Shown: piece after piece, positions 1 to 6,702 of the stretch
Numbering within the stretch: position 1 is the first letter of the stretch
How the letters are laid out: every line of letters begins with the position of its first letter
NCBI GenBank assembly: GCA_041675285.1
Contig: JBAYTZ010000021.1
Location: forward strand, 1 to 54,430
Source: Candidatus Delongbacteria bacterium
GTDB taxonomy: Bacteria > CAIWAD01
DNA: 54,430 nucleotides
Reading direction: 5' to 3'
Notes under the pieces: generated by a model
The model's input: only the letters and a program-made list of their open reading frames with translations
Told to the model about the DNA's origin: nothing
Database searches by the model: none
Position numbers and translations under genes: made by a program

Positions 1-1
1 G

Positions 2-109
2 TCCATCTCTGTCTTCGAGAAAACCCAGCTACGAAGCGCCTTGAGAGCCGAAGGTTCCCAAATCGAGCAAGCATCAGATGGTAACCAATTGTTTTTGTTC
101 GACTTCTAA
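2..109 (+). CDS. 3-prime end of an unknown gene, C-terminal clamp-binding-like peptide
   Basis: An open frame enters from the left edge and stops at TAA 107-109, leaving 35 visible residues ending in QLFLFDF. Seen: the end fits the QLxLF pattern that beta-sliding-clamp binding proteins carry (Y-family polymerases, DnaE, Hda and others). Inference: this may be the tail of a phage replication or translesion protein, but the fragment is too short for a family call. The next reading frame that looks real begins almost 600 bases later, so this gene appears to close a transcription unit. It could also be a chance open frame. Confidence 0.4.
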   Translation, partial: SISVFEKTQLRSALRAEGSQIEQASDGNQLFLFDF

Positions 110-704
110 CCGGACACTAGTGATATGTGACAAGGACTTGTGATAACGTGGAGTGGGGGGCATTCCTCCAAGCAGTTGAATGCCATGGTTATTGAGCATT
201 GCGAGTCCCCAGACCCGCTGTGGAAGCGGGCAAATGGCCCGCCTCGACGGAGCTTGCCGAAGACTTGCCTCGGATCTCCAAGCCCTGCAATGGGGCGCGC
301 GACCCATGTACCAGACCCGGTTATCTTGGCTCCGTCGCCTCCCGATGCTTTGTTCTCTTGGAGTTCATCATGTACCGGCCTCAATACATTCCCTCCCCCG
401 CCGTCTCGCAGCGGACCCACCACTGCGCCCTCTCCCGTTCCATTCTGCTGACTCTCAAGTAACCCGGGTCGACAGTCCTCGCCTGGCTGATCGCCAGGCG
501 TTCTAAGCGGACACGTTCGTCCCGGGGCTTTCCATGCCCCAGCCATTCCCGTGGAAATCACGGGCCGGGTGGTCCATGTCCTGGGCTGCCGGGGCGGACT
601 CTGTCCATACCCACAACCTGTTGGCCCGGCGCGTCTTTGCGCCCGGGACTTGATCATGCCTTCTGGCGGCTTCGCGCCGGCGCTGACCATGCGCTGGAGC
701 CACC
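110..704 (+). other. Hairpin-rich non-coding leader before the early operon
   Basis: No frame here has convincing protein composition; the long frames on both strands are proline/arginine-rich shadows. Many short perfect hairpins with 5-7 base loops are visible: 214-219/225-230, 226-231/237-242 (mutually exclusive with the first), 282-286/292-296 (one G-T pair), 480-487/493-500, 524-528/536-540, 548-553/559-564 and 628-632/639-643. This density suggests a structured leader or non-coding RNA upstream of the regulator at 705. A 30-codon frame at 370-462 preceded by GGAG is the best small-peptide candidate but has no recognisable content. Function unknown. Confidence 0.4.
480..500 (+). terminator. 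Perfect 8-bp hairpin, possible terminator or operator
   Basis: CGCCTGGC and GCCAGGCG pair perfectly around a TGATC loop. Only TTCT follows, so a classical T-tract terminator is not clear; an operator or an RNA structural element is equally possible. Confidence 0.3.
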
Positions 705-1415
705 ATGCTGCCCGCTTCCCGCACCGACGCCAACACCGCCGCGTCCACCACCGACTACCTCTCCCTAACCGCCCGCGAACCCGCCTTGCCGCCCACGCTG
801 GCGGACTTCCTGGCTCTCCTGGGACCTGGGGCCAAGGACCGTCAGGAGGCCCGCCACGCGGCCCTCAGCGCCGCCATTCGCCACCTGCAGGCAGGTGCGC
901 CCGAGGCCCCCAGCATCCAGCTCTGGCTACTGGTCTCCTACGCCACGGCCTTGCAAGGCCTGGCGGCGCGCTACCAGATGACGGGGATGGGCCTGGCGGA
1001 ATCTGAAAGCTCGGTCGTGATGGCCTTCCTGGAGACGCTGCTGCTCCTGGGAGAAAAGCGGCTGGCGGATCCCTGCCTGGCGCTGGAACTCCTGCGCGAC
1101 ACGAGGTACCGGCTGCGCGTGCAGCTGGGGCTGCGGGACTATCAGCAGGAGGCCAGGCTCGCGTGCGCGTCGGACGAGTCGCTCATGTCGGACCGGCTGC
1201 CGGACGAGCGCACCGACGCCTACCAGGCATTGCAGGACACGATCCAGGACCTGCCACTCAGCGAGGCGGAGCGAGGCCTCTTGATCGGCCTCTATGTCTA
1301 CGGCTACTCGCTTCAGGAGTGCGCGGCCCAATCGGGCGAAGCCTACGACACCACGCAGAAGCGCCACAAGCGCCTGCTGAAGCGCCTGCGGGAAAAAGCC
1401 CAGGAAAAGAGCTGA
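705..1415 (+). CDS. Sigma-factor-like transcriptional regulator
   Basis: A 236-residue protein, started at ATG 705 because GGAG lies at 696-699. Residues about 185-230 (LPLSEAERGLLIGLYVYGYS, then a second helix and a basic KRHKRLLKRLREK) read like sigma-70 region 4, a helix-turn-helix with the usual 'D/E-R-x-L' opening. Residues about 75-115 could be a degenerate region 2 (ARYQMTGMG... ESSVVMAFLETLL). Known: phages often encode ECF-like sigma relatives to redirect host RNA polymerase. As first gene after a long structured leader, it is well placed to control the replication module or late genes. It could instead be a plain HTH regulator without sigma activity. Confidence 0.5.
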   Translation: MLPASRTDANTAASTTDYLSLTAREPALPPTLADFLALLGPGAKDRQEARHAALSAAIRHLQAGAPEAPSIQLWLLVSYATALQGLAARYQMTGMGLAESESSVVMAFLETLLLLGEKRLADPCLALELLRDTRYRLRVQLGLRDYQQEARLACASDESLMSDRLPDERTDAYQALQDTIQDLPLSEAERGLLIGLYVYGYSLQECAAQSGEAYDTTQKRHKRLLKRLREKAQEKS

Positions 1416-1420
1416 CGCCT

Positions 1421-1459
1421 GTCCGATTCCAGCCCCTTCGCCGCCCCTTTGGTGGGAAA
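1421..1459 (+). repeat. Copy 1 of a 39-nt intercistronic repeat
   Basis: This copy lies directly after the stop of the sigma-like gene. It matches 12039-12077 at 35 of 39 positions; the 3-prime 21 bases, including CGCCCCTTTGGTGGGAAA, are identical. Both copies sit between genes in the same orientation. A phage promoter, operator or RNA-processing site is possible; no function can be read from it. Confidence 0.6.
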
Positions 1460-1476
1460 GGAAGAGGAGGCCCGGG

Positions 1477-1764
1477 ATGGACGAGACCCGAATCAGCGAC
1501 CCCGTCTGCGTGGACCAGATCGAGGCCCGCGTGCGCGGCGCCTTCCTGGAGCTGGCCCTGCAGGTGGGCGGCATCGTCGCCGAGCACCCGGTGGGCGACC
1601 CGGCGGTCTTCGCCCTCAGTCGCTGCGTGGAGCGCGCCTTCCGCGCCTGTCTGGAGCCCTTGGCCGACTTGCGTGTGCTGGAGGACGCCCCGCCGCCGGC
1701 CATCAACCTGCGCCGGCATCCGGCCGTGCTGCACCTCCTCTCCGTCATCAAGATCACGCACTAA
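1477..1764 (+). CDS. Small protein of unknown function
   Basis: A 95-residue protein begun at ATG 1477 behind GAGGAGG. It is helical and acidic at the N terminus (ETRISDPVCVDQIEARVRGA) with a hydrophobic ALQVGGIVAEH stretch and no recognisable motif. It sits 61 bases after the sigma-like gene and 21 before the SSB-like gene, so it is probably cotranscribed with both. I do not recognise the family; an accessory protein for replication is the only context-based guess. Confidence 0.6.
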   Translation: MDETRISDPVCVDQIEARVRGAFLELALQVGGIVAEHPVGDPAVFALSRCVERAFRACLEPLADLRVLEDAPPPAINLRRHPAVLHLLSVIKITH

Positions 1765-1785
1765 CCCATTCAAGGAGGACCCACC

Positions 1786-2541
1786 ATGGGCCGGTTTGGC
1801 GACATGAACAAGCGGTACGAGGAGCACGATCTGCAGAGCGGGCGCTTCCTCAAGTTCGATGACGGCGACAAGCACCTGGTCGTGTTTCTGGGCGAGCCGC
1901 ACATCCGCGAGATCTACTGGGAGGACTCGAAGACCCACCCCTGGACCGAGGGCTGCGGCAAGCCCAAGAGCCTGAAGACCAGCATGAACGTGGCCGTGCT
2001 GGAGGCGCGGGAGGGCGGCTACGCGATCCTGGGCGTGAAGGTCCTGGAGAACTCGAAGACCTTCTACAAGCTGGTCGCCAAGATGGACGCCAAGTACGGC
2101 GTCGAGGCCCAGATCTTCGAGATCGAGCGCACCGGCGCGAAGACGGACACGACATACACGGTGCTGCCCGAAGCCGCCATCTCGCCCACCCTGCGCGCCC
2201 AGCTGGAAGCCTTGGAGCTCTTCGATCTGGAAGCGGAAGGCGAGGGCCCGGAGGCGACCGGCGGCACCAAGGCCGGCGCCAAGGCCGAGCCCGCGGCCAT
2301 TCTTGGCCAGGCCGAGGGCAGCGAGCTGATTGAGCGACTGAAGGCCTTGAAGGCCGTGCTGGGCGAGGTCCAGGGCGGCCAGATGATGGCCGACTTCCTC
2401 AAGCAGTTCCGCATTGCCAAGATCCGCGACCTCCCTTCCCAGCAGCTCAAGACCGCCCAGCGCTGGGTCAGCCAGGAGGAGGAGGCCGCGCGTCATGCCC
2501 AGGCGGATGGCGCCACGGGTGAGGGCGATCCCTTCTCCTGA
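1786..2541 (+). CDS. Putative phage single-stranded-DNA-binding protein
   Basis: A 251-residue protein with AAGGAGG before ATG 1786. Residues about 20-135 are rich in beta-type strands and aromatic/basic residues (FLKFDDGDKHLVVFLG, IYWED, TFYKLVAK), as in OB-fold or gp32-like phage ssDNA binders. A glycine/alanine linker and a charged helical part follow. The last residues, GEGDPFS, form an acidic tail like the SSB C-terminal tip that recruits replication partners. It is followed by a strong terminator and then helicase, primase and recombination genes, which supports the role. The family assignment rests on layout and composition; a recombination annealing protein is an alternative. Confidence 0.5.
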   Translation: MGRFGDMNKRYEEHDLQSGRFLKFDDGDKHLVVFLGEPHIREIYWEDSKTHPWTEGCGKPKSLKTSMNVAVLEAREGGYAILGVKVLENSKTFYKLVAKMDAKYGVEAQIFEIERTGAKTDTTYTVLPEAAISPTLRAQLEALELFDLEAEGEGPEATGGTKAGAKAEPAAILGQAEGSELIERLKALKAVLGEVQGGQMMADFLKQFRIAKIRDLPSQQLKTAQRWVSQEEEAARHAQADGATGEGDPFS

Positions 2542-2560
2542 TCCCGAACTCCCCCACCTA

Positions 2561-2601
2561 GGCCCGGTCGGCACGCGTCCAGGTGTCGGCCGGGCCGTTT
2601 T
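2561..2601 (+). terminator. Strong intrinsic terminator after the SSB-like gene
   Basis: A 14-bp stem (2561-2574 with 2583-2596, two G-U pairs) encloses an 8-base loop and is followed by GTTTT. It separates the SSB-like gene from the helicase operon, allowing the abundant binder to be expressed separately. Confidence 0.8.
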
Positions 2602-2629
2602 GTGCCACATCCCCATCCCGAGAGCAGTC

Positions 2630-4639
2630 ATGACTCACGACGTGATAGCCGATCCGATCCTGCTGGACGCAGCCGTCCTACCCACAGAACCCGCTCCCGC
2701 CCTCTCCATGGACGACGTCTTCGGTCCGGGCGGACTAATGGCTCAACACTTGCCCGACTACCAACCCCGCGAGAGCCAACTCATCATGGCGCGGGAGGTG
2801 GCGGACGCGCTGGCCGGCAGCCATGATCTGATGGTCGAAGCGCCCTGCGGAGTCGGCAAGTCGCTCGCCTACTCGGTGCCAGCGATCCTGCACGCCCTGG
2901 CCACCGGCCAGCGGGTCTTGATCGCGACGGCCAACATCGCCTTGCAGGAACAGCTCGTCCACAAGGACCTGCCCTTCCTCGCCCGCATCCTGCCCGAGCC
3001 CTTCCAGTTCACTCTGCTCAAGGGCCGCGGGCACTACCTATGCCGGGCCAAGCATGATGAGCAGCAGAGTCGGCTCTTCGCCAGCGTGGACCATGACGGC
3101 GAGCGTGAGGAGTTCGAACGCGTGCTGGACTGGGCCGGGGAAACCGGCACGGGCGATTCCAGCGAACTGCCCTTCAAGGTTTCGCCGCGCATCCGGCGTC
3201 ACTTCTTCGTGGCTGACACAAGCGAGTGCGCCGGCTGCGAGCACCTCTGCTTCCACAAGGCGGCCGCGGCCGAAGCAGAGCTGGCCCAGGTGGTGGTCTG
3301 CAACTACCACGTGCTGTTTGCCCACCTGATGGTGCAGCAGGCCACGGCCGGCAAGGCCGGCGTGCTGCCGGCATTCGATGCGCTCATCTGCGACGAGGCC
3401 CACGAGATCCCAGACATCGGCCGTGATTTCGCCAGCGAGCAGATTGGCCGCTGGAGTTTTCGCGGCTTCCAGCGCCACCTGTCCCATGCCGGCTTCAAAT
3501 CCCTGGACGCCGCCGCGGAGCAACTGGACCAGAAGATTCGGCTACTGGGCTTTCAGCATGGCGCACCGGGCTCCGGCCGTATCAAGGAGGCGGGCCTGAT
3601 CGACGTGGGCCCCATGCTGATGGCCTTACGGAGCACGCATCGCGAGCTGAAGGCGGCCAAGCGTCAGCAACAAGAGGGGACCCCGGAGTTCAAGCTGCTG
3701 GAACGACAGCAAGGGATCTGCACCCAGCTCGGCAGGCGCGTGAAGGCCCTGGCCTGGCAGCTGTACGAGGGGTGGGTCTACTGGACCGAGCACGTGGAGT
3801 CGGCCTCCAGGGAAAGCTGGAAGCTCAGCGGCAAACCCGTGTGCATTGCGGCGTTCGTCCGCCAGGCCCTCCTCTCCTGGCTGCCCTCGTTCATCGCCAC
3901 CAGCGCGACGTTGACCACCACGCCTGGCGACTTCCGCTTTCTTCGCGAGCGCATCGGACTGTCCGAGCACACGCGCCAGGTGGCCCTGCCCAGTCCTTTC
4001 CACTTCGAACGGGCGGCGCTCCTGGTGGTCCCCCGTGGGCTCCCGGAGCCCGGCGCGCCAGAGTACCGTGACCAGATCCACGACCAGTTGCACGATGCCG
4101 TTCTGCATTCGCGGGGGCGCGCCCTCTTGCTCTTCACCTCCAGCCAGGCGCTGCGCACCGCCCACCAGACACTGGCCCCTGAGTTCGAGCGCCGGGGGAT
4201 CCGCTGTCACTGCCAGGGCGAGGCGCCGTCCAGGCAGCTCATCCAGCGCTTCCAGGATGACGTGTCCAGCGTGCTCTTCGCCACGCGGACCTTCTTCCAA
4301 GGCATCGATGTGCCCGGGGAGTCCCTGTCCCTGGTCGCGCTGGACCGCCTGCCCTTTCCCTCGCCGGCCGATCCCGTCATGGACTACATCGCCGAGCACA
4401 ACCCCAAGGGCTGGTTCAGTGGCCACAGCCTGCCTGTCGCCTTGATCACCTGGAGGCAGATCTTCGGCCGCCTCATCCGCCGGCAGGATGACAAGGGCTG
4501 CGTGCTGCTCTTGGACGGACGGGTCACGTCCAAGAAATACGGGTGCCAATTCCTCAAGGCGCTTCCCGGCGGCAGGTTCAGCCATGAAACGGCATCCATC
4601 GCCTCCTTCCTGGCAGATGACGAGGATCCCTTCGCATGA
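2630..4639 (+). CDS. DinG/XPD-family DNA helicase with Fe-S cysteines
   Basis: A 669-residue SF2 helicase. Walker A is CGVGKS (K77) and the DEAH box CDEAHE has D255; FIATSATLT is motif III and QIFGRLIRRQDDKG motif VI. Four cysteines between motifs Ia and II (C138, C200, C203, C207) have the spacing of the XPD/DinG 4Fe-4S domain. Known: such enzymes unwind DNA 5-prime to 3-prime and clear R-loops or D-loops. ATG 2630 is chosen because the open frame upstream overlaps the SSB gene and the terminator; ATG 2708 is an alternative. The protein ends DDEDPFA, an acidic tail shared with neighbours. Its stop overlaps the next start (ATGA), so the two are translationally coupled. Confidence 0.88.
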   Translation: MTHDVIADPILLDAAVLPTEPAPALSMDDVFGPGGLMAQHLPDYQPRESQLIMAREVADALAGSHDLMVEAPCGVGKSLAYSVPAILHALATGQRVLIATANIALQEQLVHKDLPFLARILPEPFQFTLLKGRGHYLCRAKHDEQQSRLFASVDHDGEREEFERVLDWAGETGTGDSSELPFKVSPRIRRHFFVADTSECAGCEHLCFHKAAAAEAELAQVVVCNYHVLFAHLMVQQATAGKAGVLPAFDALICDEAHEIPDIGRDFASEQIGRWSFRGFQRHLSHAGFKSLDAAAEQLDQKIRLLGFQHGAPGSGRIKEAGLIDVGPMLMALRSTHRELKAAKRQQQEGTPEFKLLERQQGICTQLGRRVKALAWQLYEGWVYWTEHVESASRESWKLSGKPVCIAAFVRQALLSWLPSFIATSATLTTTPGDFRFLRERIGLSEHTRQVALPSPFHFERAALLVVPRGLPEPGAPEYRDQIHDQLHDAVLHSRGRALLLFTSSQALRTAHQTLAPEFERRGIRCHCQGEAPSRQLIQRFQDDVSSVLFATRTFFQGIDVPGESLSLVALDRLPFPSPADPVMDYIAEHNPKGWFSGHSLPVALITWRQIFGRLIRRQDDKGCVLLLDGRVTSKKYGCQFLKALPGGRFSHETASIASFLADDEDPFA

Positions 4640-6690
4640 TCCACGTCGACAGCCTGCTGCGCCTGCCCATGACGGACCTGCCGGCCCGCGCCCGCGAGAA
4701 GCTTGAGCGGGCCCTGTCCTATGCGAACCCCGCCTTCGTGGCTGCCAGGAAGCGCGGGATCCAAGCGCCCAGGGAGAAGGTGGACGGTGTCTGGCGACCT
4801 GTGCCGCGGCGGCTGGACGGCTTCTCGTTGGACGCTGAGCAGATGTGGTGCGCGCCACGGGGAGCCATCGCCCTGCTGAAGGACCTGCTGGTTCCCTGGC
4901 CCGGCATCGAGGATCGGCGCGCTGTTCATCCCCTGCCCGGGGATGCACTCCCACCGTTGTTGCTCGCGCTGCGTCCTTATCAGGCAGCGGCCCGAACCGC
5001 CATGGTCCAGCGCCAGCAGGGCGTGCTGGTGATCCCCGCCGGCGGCGGCAAGACCGTGACGGCTCTCGCAGCCCTGGCTGTGATCGGACAGCGCACGCTC
5101 ATCCTGGTTCACACCATCGACTTGCTGGAACAGTGGCGCGACGAGGTGGAGGAACACTTCGGCTTCGTCCCAGGCGCGAGCGCCGGATCCAGCGCGCCCA
5201 TCATCGTGGCCACGGTGCAAGGCCTGGCGCGCCTGGCGCCGGACGCACTTTCACGCGAGCTCGGCTCCTACGGCTGCCTCATTCTGGACGAAGGCCACCA
5301 CGGTCCGGCCAGCACCTTCGATCGCGTGGTGAACGCCTGCCCGGCCAAGTGGCGCTTGGCCCTGACGGCGACGCCAGAGCGCGAGGACGGGCTGACCCCC
5401 AAGCTCTACCACACCTTTGGACCCCTCCTGCACGAAACCCGCCAGGCAGACCTATTGGCGGGCGGCTGGCTGGTGCCAGCTGTCATCCACGAGATCCACA
5501 CGGCCTTCACCTTCCCCTACCGCGGCGCTGGCGACTGGCAGGCCCTCGTGGAGGTGCTGGCCCGGGACGTGGCGCGCCGTAGCCTCGTCCTGGACGTGCT
5601 GGAAGCCCTCTATCAGGACGAGGAGCGCGTGATCCTGGTTTTGTCCGGCCGGGTGGAGGACCACCTGGAACAACTCTTCCAGGCGGCCCGGGCCCGGGGC
5701 ATCGAGGGGGAACTGTTGGCCGGCAAGGTGAAGAAGGACGCGCGGCGCCTGATCCGGCGCGCGGTCCGGGCCGGCCAGGTGCGCGTGCTCTTCGCCAGTT
5801 CCGTGGCCGACGAAGGCCTCAACATTCCCGAGCTGAACACCTTGCTCCTCACCTTCCCGGCCAAGGCCGAGGGGCGCGTCGAGCAGCGCGTGGGCCGCGT
5901 GATGCGCGCGGCGCCGGGCAAGACGAAGGGCGAGGTCTACGACTTCATCGACAGCGCCGTTGTTCACGTGGAGAACGACTCGAAGCCATTGCTGCGCCAG
6001 TACGCCGGCAGGCGGGCCGCCTACAAGAAGCTCCTGGCGACAATTGTCAAGGCACAGCCGGCGGCGCAGACCCCGCCGCTTGAAACGGCGCCGATAGCCG
6101 TGTTGGCAGCCCCGACCATCATCGTGCGACCTGGTGGGCCCACCCGCTTCGTCGTCGGCCTGGATCCCTCCTTCACGCACTTCGCGCTGGTGGCCGTGGA
6201 CCTGGCCACCTGGTGGCCCTTGGCCATGACGACCCTGGTGACGGCGCCTTCCGATCGCAAGCTGGGCCTGCGCAAGGCCGACGACGACGGCCGGCGCCTG
6301 GAGATCCTGGCCCTAGGCATCCGCGACTTCCTGAGAGCCTACCCGCCCGCGCTTCTCTGCTGCGAGACACCGTCCTCCGGCGCCCAGAGTGCCGCAGCCT
6401 TGAAAGGCCTGGCCTATGCCAAGGCCCTCTTGGTGGCCGCGCACGTGTACCACGAGGTGCCCACGATCTGGCTTCTGCCGGGCGAGATCAAGGAGCGCGT
6501 GGGCGGCGGCTTGACCGCGACAAAGTCGCGCGTGGCGGACGGTGTGCGCGCGGTTCGGGCGCGGGACGACCGGTCCTGGGCCGGGGCGGGCTGGGACGTG
6601 ACGAAGGAGCGCAGCGAACACCAATTCGACGCCGCAGCGGCCATCCTGGCGGCGCGCGGCGACGACCTCTTCATGGCGGCTATCCGGTAG
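4636..6690 (+). CDS. XPB-like SF2 helicase fused to a RuvC-like nuclease
   Basis: A 684-residue fusion. Residues about 110-470 are an XPB/RadD-type helicase: GGGKT (K139), DEGHH (D218), TATPERED and the motif VI-like QRVGRVMRAAPGK. A short proline-rich linker leads to residues about 505-684, an RNase-H-fold nuclease of RuvC type: GLDPS (D510), CETPSSG (E577) and HQFDAAAAI (H662, D665), the spacing expected of a Holliday-junction resolvase active site. Inference: one polypeptide unwinds and cleaves branched replication or recombination intermediates, perhaps debranching concatemers before packaging. It overlaps the DinG-like gene by 4 bases and lies 12 bases before the primase. Confidence 0.85.
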   Translation: MIHVDSLLRLPMTDLPARAREKLERALSYANPAFVAARKRGIQAPREKVDGVWRPVPRRLDGFSLDAEQMWCAPRGAIALLKDLLVPWPGIEDRRAVHPLPGDALPPLLLALRPYQAAARTAMVQRQQGVLVIPAGGGKTVTALAALAVIGQRTLILVHTIDLLEQWRDEVEEHFGFVPGASAGSSAPIIVATVQGLARLAPDALSRELGSYGCLILDEGHHGPASTFDRVVNACPAKWRLALTATPEREDGLTPKLYHTFGPLLHETRQADLLAGGWLVPAVIHEIHTAFTFPYRGAGDWQALVEVLARDVARRSLVLDVLEALYQDEERVILVLSGRVEDHLEQLFQAARARGIEGELLAGKVKKDARRLIRRAVRAGQVRVLFASSVADEGLNIPELNTLLLTFPAKAEGRVEQRVGRVMRAAPGKTKGEVYDFIDSAVVHVENDSKPLLRQYAGRRAAYKKLLATIVKAQPAAQTPPLETAPIAVLAAPTIIVRPGGPTRFVVGLDPSFTHFALVAVDLATWWPLAMTTLVTAPSDRKLGLRKADDDGRRLEILALGIRDFLRAYPPALLCCETPSSGAQSAAALKGLAYAKALLVAAHVYHEVPTIWLLPGEIKERVGGGLTATKSRVADGVRAVRARDDRSWAGAGWDVTKERSEHQFDAAAAILAARGDDLFMAAIR

Positions 6691-6702
6691 CAGGGGAATC
6701 GC

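Noticed and set aside
106..690. Long minus-strand open frame across the leader
   Set aside because: Arg/Gly/Pro-rich composition, no ribosome binding site, and hairpins explain the region better.
1258..2631. Minus-strand open frame of about 450 codons opposite the early genes
   Set aside because: It mirrors well-supported plus-strand genes and has leucine/histidine/glycine-rich shadow composition.
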